A stretch of 64,000 bases of DNA from Sva-07 sp963743825 (GCA_963743825.1 CAVURC010000004.1:62001-126000), one strand, 5' to 3'. Numbered from the stretch's first letter, positions 17,001 to 25,671 are shown. Translations and numbers: made by a program. Notes: generated from the sequence alone by a model not told the origin.

Positions 17001-17294
17001 TTGGCTCGAAGTCCGCAGTCCTACCAGAAGCGACAACGAGAACTCCGTAAGAAGGAGCGCAAGGCCGAGAAGCTTGCCGTACGACACGGCAAGGGTTCGG
17101 ACTCCGACGAGGAATCCAGCGATGGACCCGACGAGGATGCGTTGCTCGAGGAGTTCCGTCAGTTGAACGAGAAGTTCGCTGCCGGCGACGTGGAGGAGGA
17201 CGACTTCGAGTACCGCAAGGCGGAGATCTTCGCTCAGCTCGGACTCGGGGAAGCCCCCGAACCGCGTGAGCCGGCTTCCGAATCGGTCGACTGA
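17001..17294 (+). CDS. Small charged conserved protein downstream of csp
   Basis: A 97-residue protein beginning at a TTG with a strong ribosome site (GAGGAGG, 16986-16992). The N-terminus SYQKRQRELRKKERKAEKL is a very basic helix; an acidic linker with Ser/Asp/Glu follows, then LLEEFRQLNEKFAAGDVEED and EYRKAEIFAQL, a short helical hairpin reminiscent of SHOCT-type modules. Location just after the cold shock gene suggests cotranscription and a nucleic-acid or ribosome context, but the function is unknown. A good terminator follows. Confidence 0.7.
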   Translation: MARSPQSYQKRQRELRKKERKAEKLAVRHGKGSDSDEESSDGPDEDALLEEFRQLNEKFAAGDVEEDDFEYRKAEIFAQLGLGEAPEPREPASESVD

Positions 17295-17310
17295 CTCACA
17301 AGAATCTGAT

Positions 17311-17347
17311 GACAACCCCCGGCTGGTCCGGGGGTTGTCGTCGTTTT
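17311..17347 (+). terminator. Rho-independent terminator after csp operon
   Basis: GACAACCCCCGG and CCGGGGGTTGTC form a perfect 12-bp stem around a 5-nt loop, followed by GTCGTTTT. It lies 17 bases after the stop of the small charged protein and before a convergent methyltransferase gene. Confidence 0.85.
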
Positions 17348-17390
17348 CGGCCGTTGTCGTTCCGGTGCCTCGTCGTTCTGGGTGTGACGG

Positions 17391-18022
17391 TCAGGCTCGC
17401 GTTGCCGTGAGCCAGAAGCCTGTGCCGGCCGATGCGGTGCGCCCGGTCCAGTTGCCGGGCAGCGCGGTGAGCACGTCGTCGGGCGGGAGATGGATCGGCG
17501 TCTGATCGCCGAGGGTGTTGACCCACAGCACCGTTCCGGCATTGCGCAGAACTCGCTCGACCTCGTGCGGGAACAACAACATGTTGATCATCAGCACGGC
17601 GTCGAACGATCGGTCCCGGTAGGGAAGCATCGACGCGTCGGCGCGGACGCGAGGCGCGAGTTCTGGCGGGGCATGATGCAGCATCTCGGCCGACAGATCC
17701 GTGGCAATCAGCGATCCGACGATCCCGCTGAGAATGCGGGTACCGGCACCGGTGCCCGAGCCGAGTTCCAACCACGCGCCCTCGGTCGGTACATCGCCGC
17801 GCTCGAGCGCGTCGCGAACCGGCGCCGCCTTGGTGTCGTCGATGTTCCGTGCCGACCACTCCTCGGCGAGGTCGTCGAAAACCGCGGCGACACGGTCGGC
17901 GTCGTCCTGCGTCCAGGTTCGCCCAACGCAACCGACCGGGTCAGCATGCGCATCGGATGGTCCGGCCCGGCGAACGGCTCCGGCTCCTGTGCCGATGGGT
18001 GGTCTGCCAGTCGCTCGATCAC
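17391..18022 (-). CDS. Class I SAM-dependent methyltransferase (frameshifted)
   Basis: A Rossmann-fold methyltransferase of about 210 residues. The SAM-binding glycine motif is EGAWLELGSGTGAGTRIL, motif II IATDLSAEML and post-motif FDAVLMINMLLFP. The likely start is the ATG at 18022 (MIERLADHPSAQEPEP, then DHPMRMLTRSVALG); joining this to TWTQDDADRVAAVF needs one added base near 17919-17924. The alternative is to start in the downstream frame at 18038, which lacks a sensible N-terminus. Substrate unknown. The palindrome at 18041 lies just upstream. Confidence 0.75.
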
Positions 18023-18033
18023 GCCACCATTCT

Positions 18034-18060
18034 TGCATCAGGGGTCAGACCCCTTTTGCA
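18034..18060. repeat. GGGGTCAGACCCC palindrome, copy 2, with TTGCA flanks
   Basis: The 13-bp core is at 18041-18053. It is flanked by TTGCA on the left and TGCAA on the right, extending the symmetry outward. It lies between the divergent methyltransferase and ArsR genes. Confidence 0.75.
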
Positions 18061-18114
18061 AGTGCTCGGAGCGACGGGTTGCATTCATCGTTCAATAGTT
18101 ATAGAGTGCTGAAT

Positions 18115-18444
18115 ATGCCGAAGGCGCTCCCCTCCGAACTGCTCGAACATGTCGCCGAACGCTTCCGTGTACTCGGTGATGCGACTCGACTCGGCGTGAT
18201 CAGGACGCTGCTCGACGATGGTGAGCAGAACGTCGGCCACCTCGTCGATCGGCTCGGCACCAGTCAGGCGAACGTGTCCAAGCATCTTCGGATCCTGCTC
18301 GACGCGGGCATCGTGTCGCGTCGAGCCGAAGGAACAGCGGCCTACTACTCGGTCACCGATCCGAGCCTGATGCCCGTGTGCGCCATCGTCTGCGACCGTC
18401 TGCGCGAGCAGGTTGCCGAGGACGCCCGCACGTTCGCCGTCTGA
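18115..18444 (+). CDS. ArsR-family transcriptional regulator
   Basis: A 109-residue winged-helix repressor: RFRVLGDATRLGVIRTLL, QNVGHLVDRLGTSQANVSKHL (recognition helix), and the wing GIVSRRAEGTAAYYSVTD. A Cys pair occurs late (PVCAIVCDRL), which might sense metal or thiol chemistry, but the classical CxC metal box in helix 3 is absent. It precedes an MMPL exporter by 54 bases and probably controls it. An AT-rich stretch with imperfect ATTCA/TGAAT symmetry (18083-18114) just upstream is a candidate operator. Confidence 0.88.
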   Translation: MPKALPSELLEHVAERFRVLGDATRLGVIRTLLDDGEQNVGHLVDRLGTSQANVSKHLRILLDAGIVSRRAEGTAAYYSVTDPSLMPVCAIVCDRLREQVAEDARTFAV

Positions 18445-18498
18445 CGGCGTCCATCCCTCCCCCACCCCCACCCACCCAGCCACCGAAGGAACCACGAC

Positions 18499-20691
18499 AT
18501 GACCATCGATACGGGCGCATCGGCGCCAGATCTATCGCTACATGAAGATGTAGTGCTCACGGTGCCTCCGCATCACGACGATCTCGACACCGACGTCGTG
18601 CATCCGCCACTCGCCCGCATGGGTCGATGGGCGCACAGCCATCGCAAGGCCGTCATCATCGCGTGGGCCGTACTGGCGATCGGCCTCGGCGTGTTCGCGC
18701 CCAAGCTCGAACATGCACTGTCGGGTGCGATGTGGGAGGTCAACGGCAGCGAATCACTCGCGGCTCGCGACATCATCGACGAACAGTTCGGTGGGCTCTC
18801 GTCGCAGTCGGCCGTCGTGGTCATCCAGAGCGAATCGACGCCGATCGACGATCCCGCCTACCAGCAGGTCATCGCCGACGTGAATGCGCTCATCGTCACC
18901 GAGCCGGGATTCGGACAGCCGATGCCCGCTCAGCCGGGTATGGACGGCATGACCGTCATGATCCAGGCCGGGGCCGAAGTCGACCCGACCGAAGCCGTGC
19001 GCGCCGCCGAACGACTCGGCGACGAGATCAACGACCTGTCGACCGAGGTCGCCGGTGATCAGATCACCGTTGCGCTCACCGGCTCACCTGCCTTCTGGGA
19101 CGACTTCAATGCCGTCAACCGTGAGGGCATGATGAAGGCCGAGCTGTTGACCTGGCCGGTCACCGCCGTCATCCTCGTGATCGCGTTCGGCACGCTCGCC
19201 GCTGCGGGCCTTCCGTTGCTGCTCACCGCGGCCGGTCTGCTCGCATCGATGGGTGTGCTCTACGGCATCACCCAGGTGACCGACCTCTCGATCTGGACGC
19301 TGAACTTCGCCATGATGTTCGCCCTCGCACTGGGCATCGACTACGCCCTCTTCATCGTCACCCGCTACCGAGCGGCACTGCACGCTCATCCGGACGATCC
19401 GCAACACGCCGCCGGCATCTCGATGGACACCGCCGGCAAGGCCGTGTTGTTCTCCGGCATCACGGTCCTCATCAGCCTCTCCGCGATCCTCCTCGTGCCG
19501 ATCCCGGCGTTCCGTTCGATGGCGGCGGGCATGATGCTGTCGGTCACCTTCGTGCTGCTCGCGGCGCTCACGCTGCTCCCGGCACTGCTCGGCCCTGGCA
19601 TCGACAAGTTCGCACTGCCATGGCACAAGGCGGGTGACCACCACAGCGAGTTCTTCGCCCGTCTCGCCGATCGGATCCAGGCCCACAAGGTCGTGGTCGC
19701 CGTCGGCGCCATCATCGTGCTCGTCGCACTCGCCCTGCCGCTGCTCGGTCTGAAGACCGGGATGCCCGGGATCACCGTGTTGCCCGAAGACGAACAGGCC
19801 CGTCAGGGCTACGACATGATCGCCGACGGCTTCGGCCCCGGTGGTCCCGGCCCGATCCAGGTGATCGTGCCTGCAGGGGCCGACGCTCAGGCCGTGGCCG
19901 ATCAGATGATGGCCACCGAGGGCATCGTGATGGCGTTCCCACCCCAGCCGGGGATGGAGGGTGCCAGCATCATCCAGGCCGTCGGCGCCTACGACCCCTC
20001 CTCCGAGGAGGCGTTGGCACTGATTCCGACGCTGCGCACGGAACTCCCCGAGGGCGTGGTCGTCGGGGGCCCGGTCGCCGAGAACTTCGACCTCGACCAG
20101 ACGCTCAGCGAGAAGGCGCCACTCGTGATCGGTGTCGTCCTCGTGCTCGGGTTCCTGCTGCTGATGGTTGCGCTGCAGGCGGTGATCGTCGCGTTCGTCG
20201 GCGTCATCTTCAACCTGCTGTCGGTTGGCGCTGCGTTCGGCGTCGGAGCGCTGGTGTTCCAGCACGGGATGGGCGCGAGCCTGCTCGGCTTCGACAGTCA
20301 GGGGTATCTCACATCATGGGCACCGTTGTTCTTCTTCGCTCTCGTCTTCGCGATCTCGATGGACTACACGGTGTTCCTGCTCGCCTCGACCCGCGAGCAC
20401 TTCGAACGATCGGGTGACGCCGCCGAGGCGGTGCGTGGATCGCTGGGACACAGCGGTCGACCGATCGTGGCCGCTGCCGGCGTCATGATCGCCGTGTTCT
20501 ACACCTTCGCCATCGCCGGCACGCTGCCGATGAAGGAGATGGGCCTGATCCTCGGCACGGCAGTGTTGCTCGACGCCTTCCTCATCCGGTTGGTGCTCGT
20601 TCCCGCAACGCTCTTCATCATCGGCAACAAGGCGTGGTGGCTGCCGCGCTGGATCGACCGGATCCTGCCGAACGTGAAGTTCGCCCACTGA
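18499..20691 (+). CDS. MMPL/RND-family transporter
   Basis: A 730-residue RND-superfamily membrane protein. Helix 1 is at about residues 52-70, followed by an extracytoplasmic domain; helices cluster at about 215-375 and again at 520-715, with a second soluble domain between. Conserved runs include MMFALALGIDYALFIVTRYR and FALVFAISMDYTVFLLASTRE, holding the proton-relay Asp-Tyr pairs of MMPL proteins. AAGGA precedes the ATG. The preceding ArsR gene likely represses it. Substrate could be a lipid or toxic compound. Confidence 0.9.
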   Translation: MTIDTGASAPDLSLHEDVVLTVPPHHDDLDTDVVHPPLARMGRWAHSHRKAVIIAWAVLAIGLGVFAPKLEHALSGAMWEVNGSESLAARDIIDEQFGGLSSQSAVVVIQSESTPIDDPAYQQVIADVNALIVTEPGFGQPMPAQPGMDGMTVMIQAGAEVDPTEAVRAAERLGDEINDLSTEVAGDQITVALTGSPAFWDDFNAVNREGMMKAELLTWPVTAVILVIAFGTLAAAGLPLLLTAAGLLASMGVLYGITQVTDLSIWTLNFAMMFALALGIDYALFIVTRYRAALHAHPDDPQHAAGISMDTAGKAVLFSGITVLISLSAILLVPIPAFRSMAAGMMLSVTFVLLAALTLLPALLGPGIDKFALPWHKAGDHHSEFFARLADRIQAHKVVVAVGAIIVLVALALPLLGLKTGMPGITVLPEDEQARQGYDMIADGFGPGGPGPIQVIVPAGADAQAVADQMMATEGIVMAFPPQPGMEGASIIQAVGAYDPSSEEALALIPTLRTELPEGVVVGGPVAENFDLDQTLSEKAPLVIGVVLVLGFLLLMVALQAVIVAFVGVIFNLLSVGAAFGVGALVFQHGMGASLLGFDSQGYLTSWAPLFFFALVFAISMDYTVFLLASTREHFERSGDAAEAVRGSLGHSGRPIVAAAGVMIAVFYTFAIAGTLPMKEMGLILGTAVLLDAFLIRLVLVPATLFIIGNKAWWLPRWIDRILPNVKFAH

Positions 20692-21533
20692 TCACAAATG
20701 AGACGCGGGGTCTGACCCCGCGTCTCATTTGCCGCGTGGTGGCGGCGAAGGTGACGGCGGCGGCTTGGGCGACGTTGAGCGAGTCGACGGCCGGGGCGAT
20801 CGGGATGCGTACGCGACGGTCTGCACGACTCAACAGGGTCCGGCTCAGCCCGGGGCCTTCTGCTCCGAGACAGACGGCGAGGCGCTCCGGTACCGGGAGG
20901 TCCCAGATGTCGTCGGCGTCGCCCGCCGGCGTCATCGCCCACACCTCGAAGCCGGCGGTGCGGAGGCGATCGACGACATCGCTCCACTCGTCTGCGCCGG
21001 CGCGCGCGATCGGCAGTGTCAGGACCTCACCCATGCTGACCCGGACGGTCCGGCGGCTGTACGGAGTCGGTGCACGTGGCATCGATGATCAGGCCGTCGA
21101 TGCCGAAGGCCCGTGCCGCTCGGGCGATGGCGCCGAGGTTCTCGGCATCATTGAGGCCCTCGAGCACTGCGACGCGGTGTGCATCGCCGACGAGCTCCTC
21201 GACCGATGGATGTGGCCGTCGGTCGGCGCACGCGATCACGCCGCGATGGAGATCGAACCCGACGACGTCGGCGATCACCTCGCGGTCCGCCACGTACACC
21301 GGGACGCTTGCAGCCGTGAGCAGTTCGGCGTTCACGGCGAATCGGTCGAGCCGAGAGGGTGCGAGCAGCACCGACCGGACCGTGTGCCCCGACTCGATCA
21401 GGCGGTCGATCGCGACATACCCCTCGACGATGAAGCACCGGTCGGCTTCGTACCGTCGACGGAACGCCTGGTCGTTGAGCGAGCGGTAGTCGTCGAGGCG
21501 TGAGTCGGCAGCATCAACGACGGGGGTCGTCAC
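20618..21533 (-). CDS. TrmH/SpoU-family RNA methyltransferase (frameshifted, tail read through repeat)
   Basis: A SPOUT-class 2'-O-methyltransferase of about 300 residues acting on tRNA or rRNA. The N-terminal substrate-binding part has FRRRYEADRCFIVEGYVAIDR; the SPOUT core has VLEGLNDAENLGAIARAARAF (motif 1), VCLGAEGPGLSRTLL (motif 2) and VRIPIAPAVDSLNVAQAAAV (motif 3). An extra base near 21063-21068 separates IIDATCTD from the RRTVRVSMGEVL frame. After AAVTFAATTR the frame runs through the 35-bp hairpin (20696-20730) into the convergent MMPL gene, so the native end may lie near 20730. GTG start overlaps the VOC gene stop. Confidence 0.83.
20696..20730. repeat. GGGGTCTGACCCC palindrome, copy 3, 35-bp near-perfect hairpin
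   Basis: AAATGAGACGCGGGGTC and GACCCCGCGTCTCATTT are perfect 17-bp arms around a single T. It lies five bases after the MMPL stop and at the 3' end of the convergent TrmH gene. GC-rich arms ending in ATTT make it a plausible bidirectional terminator as well as a member of the dispersed repeat family. Confidence 0.88.
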
Positions 21534-21952
21534 CGTGCGAACACCTGGGAGTCGTCGGCGAACGCCTTGAACTCCAGCGCATTGCCGGACGGGTCGAGGA
21601 GGAACATCGTCGACTGCTCGCCGACCTGGCCGGCGAAGCGGGTGTGCGGTTCGATCACGAATGCCGTGTCGGCCGCCGTCAGGCGGTCGGCCAGCGATTG
21701 CCAGGCGGCCGGGTCGAGGAGCACACCGAAGTGCGGGACCGGGACATCGTCACCATCGACCGGATTCGACAGCGACGAGGGTCGGTGCGCCGGGTCGAGA
21801 TGGGCGACGAACTGGTGGCCGTACAGGTCGAAGTCGACCCAGGTGTCGCTCGATCGGCCCTCGTTGCACCCCAACAACCCACCGTAGAAGGCGCGCGCCG
21901 CAGCGAGATCGTGGACCGGCATGGCCAGGTGGAATCGCGGGCGGTCGTTCAT
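21530..21952 (-). CDS. VOC/glyoxalase family protein
   Basis: A 140-residue vicinal-oxygen-chelate protein. It starts MNDRPRFHLAMPVHDLAAARAFY, with a candidate metal His, and contains VDFDLYGHQFVAHL and the late STMFLLDPSGNALEFKAF with the metal Glu. This resembles small VOC dioxygenase/isomerase-like proteins of unknown substrate. It lies one base after the hotdog thioesterase gene's stop and overlaps the TrmH start by four bases, forming a three-gene operon. Confidence 0.82.
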   Translation of the reverse strand: MNDRPRFHLAMPVHDLAAARAFYGGLLGCNEGRSSDTWVDFDLYGHQFVAHLDPAHRPSSLSNPVDGDDVPVPHFGVLLDPAAWQSLADRLTAADTAFVIEPHTRFAGQVGEQSTMFLLDPSGNALEFKAFADDSQVFAR

Positions 21953-21953
21953 C

Positions 21954-22391
21954 TCAGTGCGGCAGGACGTAGGTGCCCTGTGCGGTGGCCGTCGGACGAT
22001 CCTCGCGATCGTCGCACCACACCCGTACCGTTCCGACGACGTTGCGTCGGCCGGCGACATCGAGCGTCGCCTTGGCCCACAGGACAGACCCCTGAGCGGG
22101 TCGCAGGAACCGGATCGAGAGTTCGGACGTGAGCGCCATCGGTTCGATCCGGCCCGTCGCGCCGAACACGAGATACCACAGTGCGGCATCGGCGAGGCCG
22201 AACTGTGACGGCCCGGAGATGAATGCACCAGGCCGGAGCTCGGCCTCGGAGATTTCGCGACGGGCGACGGCCGCCGTTCGGCTCAGCTCCACACAGGAGT
22301 TGTTCGAGCCGGCGAACAGCTCGCCGATCATCTCGTTGACGGCGACGACGTCGGGGACGGTGATGTCGCTCAGGGGGCCGGGGGAAGGCAT
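21954..22391 (-). CDS. Hotdog-fold thioesterase family protein (PaaI-like)
   Basis: A 145-residue hotdog protein. Typical features are the central helix region with FGLADAALWYLVFGATG, followed by strands ELSIRFLRPAQGSVLWAKATLDVAGRRNVVGTV arranged as in PaaI-like thioesterases; the catalytic Asp/Asn commonly in the helix start is not certain. It likely hydrolyses or binds acyl-CoA. First gene of the operon with VOC and TrmH genes; it diverges from the flavoprotein reductase gene (22447). Confidence 0.75.
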   Translation of the reverse strand: MPSPGPLSDITVPDVVAVNEMIGELFAGSNNSCVELSRTAAVARREISEAELRPGAFISGPSQFGLADAALWYLVFGATGRIEPMALTSELSIRFLRPAQGSVLWAKATLDVAGRRNVVGTVRVWCDDREDRPTATAQGTYVLPH

Positions 22392-22446
22392 GTTCCGACG
22401 CTAGCGAGCTTCATCTCCACCCCGAAACCGTGGCATCGTGTCGGCC

Positions 22447-23700
22447 ATGACCTCGACCGAAGATTTCCGACCATCGCTCGAACGTGTTGTCGTGGTCGGT
22501 GCATCGTTGGCGGGCTTGCGCGCCGCGGAGACCCTTCGCCAGCACGCTGCGGTCGGCTCGGTCGTCGTCGTCGGCGATGAGGTCCACCGCCCGTACGATC
22601 GACCGCCGCTCTCGAAGAAGCTGCTCTCGGGCGAATGGGAACCCGACCGGATCCACTTGCGCCAGCCCGAGGTGTTCGACGAACTCGACGTCGACTGGCG
22701 CCTGGGATCGGCTGCGGTCGGCCTCGACCTGAGTGCGCGTCTCGTGGAGTTGGCCAGCGGTGAGTCGATCCCGTTCGACAGCCTGATCATCGCCACCGGC
22801 GCCAGACCGCGGCGCCTCCCGGGCCACGACACCTTCGACCACGTGCACGAACTGCGCTCGCTCGACGATGCACTGGCGTTGCGAGCCGAAATCGCACCGG
22901 GCGGGCGTCGGGTCGTGGTGATCGGTGCGGGCTTCATCGGTCTCGAAGCGGCAGCCACCGCGAAGACGCTGGGCAACGACGTGGTCGTACTCGAAGGTGC
23001 GTCTGCGCCGCTGATCCGAGGCCTCGGCGCCGAGATGGGCGAGGCGATCGCTGCACTGCACCAGGCCCACGGCGTGGACGTTCGCTGTGATGTCCGCATC
23101 GACGCGTTGACCGCCGACGGCGTACGTCTCGCCGACGGCGAGGTCGTGCAGGCCGACGTCGTGGTCGTCGGCATCGGGGTGTCGCCGGCGACCGACTGGC
23201 TTGCCGGCAGTGGTGTGGAACTCCGAGACGGCATCGTGTGCGACGCTCATCTCAACGTGCTCGACGCGAACGGCGATGTCGTCCCGGGCGTGTTCGCCGC
23301 CGGCGACGTGGCACGCTGGCCGAACGGCCTCTTCGACGAGGAGATGCGCGTCGAACACTGGACCAATGCCGCCGAGCAGGGTGCCCACGCCGCGAACAAC
23401 CTCGTGCACCTCGCCGCCGGCGAAACACCCGAACCGTATGCACCGCTGCCCTTCTTCTGGAGCGATCAGTTCGAGCATCGCATCCAGTTCCTCGGCCGAG
23501 CCGGAGCCGACGACGACGTCTGCATCGTGGCAGGATCGGTCGCCGATGCGAAGTTCCTCACACTGTTCGGACGTGACGGCCGCCTCCACGGCGCGCTCGG
23601 GTTGAACGCCCCCCGATGGGTCATGTCGACGCGAAAGTTGTTCCTCGAGCGGGCGAGTTGGGACGAGGCAGTCGCGGCCACGAGTGGGCTCGGCACGTGA
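22447..23700 (+). CDS. FAD-dependent ferredoxin reductase-type oxidoreductase
   Basis: A 417-residue pyridine nucleotide-disulfide-fold flavoprotein of the ferredoxin/rubredoxin reductase class that passes electrons from NAD(P)H to an iron-sulfur partner of oxygenases or P450s. FAD Rossmann motif VVVVGASLAGLRAAETL; NAD motif VVVIGAGFIGLEAAATA; FAD motif GVFAAGDVARWPN; the C-terminal reductase domain includes PFFWSDQFEHRIQFLG. No redox CxxC is present, as expected for this class. ATG 22447 is chosen; a GTG three codons earlier is possible. No ferredoxin or P450 gene is adjacent. Confidence 0.9.
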   Translation: MTSTEDFRPSLERVVVVGASLAGLRAAETLRQHAAVGSVVVVGDEVHRPYDRPPLSKKLLSGEWEPDRIHLRQPEVFDELDVDWRLGSAAVGLDLSARLVELASGESIPFDSLIIATGARPRRLPGHDTFDHVHELRSLDDALALRAEIAPGGRRVVVIGAGFIGLEAAATAKTLGNDVVVLEGASAPLIRGLGAEMGEAIAALHQAHGVDVRCDVRIDALTADGVRLADGEVVQADVVVVGIGVSPATDWLAGSGVELRDGIVCDAHLNVLDANGDVVPGVFAAGDVARWPNGLFDEEMRVEHWTNAAEQGAHAANNLVHLAAGETPEPYAPLPFFWSDQFEHRIQFLGRAGADDDVCIVAGSVADAKFLTLFGRDGRLHGALGLNAPRWVMSTRKLFLERASWDEAVAATSGLGT

Positions 23701-23745
23701 ACGGTTCTCCACGCGTGTGCGGCGCGGCGAGCTGAGGTCCGGGTC

Positions 23746-24267
23746 GTGGCTCGCCTCGATGTCACACGCATCGGCGCCTGGCGTGGGCTCCAGGCGGTGG
23801 TCGGCGAGATCGAGCGCGGCATCGACGAGGAGTTGCGCGCCGACTGGGACATCCAGCTCGGTTGGTTCGACGTGCTGGCCTCACTGCAACGACTGGGCGG
23901 TCGGGCCAGGCCGCTCGACGTCGCCGCCGATCTCAGGCTGCCACCGTCGAGCCTCAGCCGTCGTCTCGACCGGTTGCAGGAGGAAGGTTGGATCGCCCGC
24001 CATCGCGAGGTGCCCGGCGCTGATCACCGTGCGGTCGAGATCGAACTCACGCGCACCGGGCGGCGACTGTGGCGCGAGATGAACGTCAGCTACCGCCGCG
24101 CGCTCCAGGCCCAGTTCGCGATCCACCTCGATGACCGCGACATCGCCGACCTCCGCCGCGTGCTCGACCTCCTGATCGGCCTCGACCCCGGCGACGACGA
24201 CGTCACGATGGGGGCTGACCCCGATCGTGATTCCTCCGGTTCGAGCGGGGGATCGCCGCTAGCGTGA
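23746..24267 (+). CDS. MarR-family transcriptional regulator
   Basis: A 173-residue MarR-type winged-helix protein starting at GTG. The DNA-binding part is DVAADLRLPPSSLSRRLDRLQEEG and the wing is IARHREVPGADHRAVEIELTRTG; flanking helices for dimerisation are WFDVLASLQRLGG and the C-terminal DIADLRRVLDLLIGL. The last 20 residues are low-complexity Asp/Ser/Gly. It lies 45 bases after the reductase gene in the same direction. Ligand unknown. Confidence 0.85.
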   Translation: MARLDVTRIGAWRGLQAVVGEIERGIDEELRADWDIQLGWFDVLASLQRLGGRARPLDVAADLRLPPSSLSRRLDRLQEEGWIARHREVPGADHRAVEIELTRTGRRLWREMNVSYRRALQAQFAIHLDDRDIADLRRVLDLLIGLDPGDDDVTMGADPDRDSSGSSGGSPLA

Positions 24268-24271
24268 CATC

Positions 24272-24538
24272 GTGCCCGCCTTCTCGACGATCATCTGGGT
24301 CGGGTGCGGCATCCTCATGGGCTACGTCCTGTGGAAAACCGGGATCATGATGTTGCGCAGCATGACCTCGCTGCCGCCGGAACCCCCACCGACCGGCGAA
24401 CTGCGCAAGGTGAACCGCAGGTATCGCTGCGATGTCTGCGGGGTGGAGCTGAGGTTGACAATGGCCCCTGACGACGACCCACCACCCCCGCGACACTGTC
24501 TCGAGGACATGATCGAGGTTGCTCCGCTCTACGACTGA
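24272..24538 (+). CDS. Small membrane protein with C-terminal zinc-ribbon-like motif
   Basis: An 88-residue protein starting with GTG four bases after the MarR stop. The N-terminus has one membrane helix (STIIWVGCGILMGYVLW), then a proline-rich linker (SLPPEPPPTGEL) and a Cys-x2-Cys knuckle in RRYRCDVCGVELRLT, with a later CysXXX in RHCLEDM. A single extra Cys makes a full four-ligand zinc site unlikely unless His participates. Unrecognised family; role unknown. Confidence 0.65.
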   Translation: MPAFSTIIWVGCGILMGYVLWKTGIMMLRSMTSLPPEPPPTGELRKVNRRYRCDVCGVELRLTMAPDDDPPPPRHCLEDMIEVAPLYD

Positions 24539-24576
24539 GGATGCAACGCAGCGGCCGGCACGCCGAGTCGGAGCAC

Positions 24577-24600
24577 GTTGTCCACAGGGATGGGGACAAC
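24577..24600. other. Hairpin with DnaA-box-like TTGTCCACA between convergent genes
   Basis: GTTGTCC and GGACAAC are 7-bp perfect arms (24577-24583, 24594-24600). TTGTCCACA at 24578-24586 matches the DnaA-box form used by high-GC actinobacteria, and TGTGGTGAACCACA follows at 24602-24615. One box in a convergent 130-bp gap is more likely a terminator or chance than an origin. The rest of 24539-24669 holds nothing recognisable. Confidence 0.4.
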
Positions 24601-24669
24601 ATGTGGTGAACCACACCGATGTGATTCGAGGTTTCCCACAGGGCGGGAACCGGGTGTTCGATCAGGCGG

Positions 24670-24981
24670 TCAACGCCACTTGGTGGCGGTGTAGAGCCCG
24701 CCCAGGATGCAGCCCAGCCCGATCAACGTCGGAATGTTGCTGTCGGTGAAGATCAGGTACCGAGCCATGATCATCAGCCCGCCGGCGACGAGCAGCACGA
24801 TCATGATGATCGGGATCCAGTGCGGTGGCACCAGCTGGCGTTTGGTTGCCTTCGGGGTGTAACGCGACGACGCGACGGCGGCGTGATGCGGCTGGTCGTC
24901 GGGCTGAATGTGGCGATCCTCGGGCCGAGTCCCCTTCGGGGTCACCCGACCTCCGCCGGTCTTTCGCTTCGGGGGAGCCAT
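24670..24981 (-). CDS. crgA: Cell division protein CrgA
   Basis: A 103-residue protein with a basic, disordered N-terminus (MAPPKRKTGGGRVTPKG) and two closely spaced membrane helices: WIPIIMIVLLVAGGLMIMARYLIF and the C-terminal PTLIGLGCILGGLYTATKWR. The layout and ending match actinobacterial CrgA, which helps recruit FtsZ/FtsI/RodA at the septum and poles. Position near the pabA gene and pknB matches the M. tuberculosis arrangement (Rv0011c). High certainty from combined topology and synteny. Confidence 0.9.
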   Translation of the reverse strand: MAPPKRKTGGGRVTPKGTRPEDRHIQPDDQPHHAAVASSRYTPKATKRQLVPPHWIPIIMIVLLVAGGLMIMARYLIFTDSNIPTLIGLGCILGGLYTATKWR

Positions 24982-25082
24982 GCAGCACCGAGCATACGTG
25001 ATCAGGACAACTGACCGTTCACCTGAGCCATCACGAGAAGGTCGCTCCGAATTTCGGACCGGGTGGAGCGCATACTGGTGCG

Positions 25083-25658
25083 GTGACCCGCGTCCTCGTC
25101 ATCGACAGTTACGACAGCTTCGTCTACAACCTGGTGCAGTACCTCGGTGAGCTGGGCGCCGATCCGATCGTGGTGCGCAACGATCAACTCACGGTCGACG
25201 ATGCCGTGGCATTGCAGCCCGACGCGGTGCTGTTGTCGCCAGGGCCGGGCCGGCCCGAGACGAGCGGCATCATCTGCGAGTCGATCGGGGCCTTCGCCGC
25301 GATCGGGACGCCGCTGTTCGGTGTGTGCCTCGGCCACCAGGCGATCGGTTACGTGTACGGCGCCGACGTCGTGGGCGCTCCGGAGCTGATGCACGGGAAG
25401 ACCTCCGAGATCATCCACGACGGCACCGGTGTGTTCGCCGGCCTGTCGTCACCGCTGACTGCAACGAGGTACCACTCGCTCACGCTCGCGCCCGACAGCA
25501 TTCCCGACGACCTCGTCGTCACGGCTCGCAGCGCCGACGGTGTCGTCATGGGTGTACGCCATCGCACCCTCTCGGTGGAAGGCGTGCAGTTCCACCCCGA
25601 GAGCATCCTCACCGGCCAGGGCCACGACCTGCTGGCGAACTTCCTCGCACGCGCGTAG
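25083..25658 (+). CDS. pabA: Glutamine amidotransferase subunit of anthranilate/4-amino-4-deoxychorismate synthase
   Basis: A 191-residue class I (triad) glutamine amidotransferase supplying ammonia for anthranilate or ADC formation. The catalytic Cys is in LFGVCLGHQAIGY, and the His/Glu pair in VEGVQFHPESILTGQG; the N-terminus VLVIDSYDSFVYNLVQYL is typical of TrpG/PabA. GTG start. In M. tuberculosis the equivalent gene (Rv0013, trpG) occupies the same place and opposite orientation to pknB. No chorismate-binding subunit is nearby, so pabA versus trpG cannot be settled from the sequence. Confidence 0.9.
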   Translation: MTRVLVIDSYDSFVYNLVQYLGELGADPIVVRNDQLTVDDAVALQPDAVLLSPGPGRPETSGIICESIGAFAAIGTPLFGVCLGHQAIGYVYGADVVGAPELMHGKTSEIIHDGTGVFAGLSSPLTATRYHSLTLAPDSIPDDLVVTARSADGVVMGVRHRTLSVEGVQFHPESILTGQGHDLLANFLARA

Positions 25659-25671
25659 TCGCGAGCGGAGG

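Noticed and set aside
17001..17294. Upstream start of the small charged protein at 16917
   Set aside because: It would overlap the cold shock gene; TTG 17001 has an ideal ribosome site.
20696..20730. Insertion sequence end or attachment site
   Set aside because: No integrase, transposase, or target duplication is seen; the element is a short dispersed hairpin.
24577..24600. Origin of replication
   Set aside because: A single DnaA-box-like word, no cluster and no dnaA/dnaN/gyrB genes in the window.
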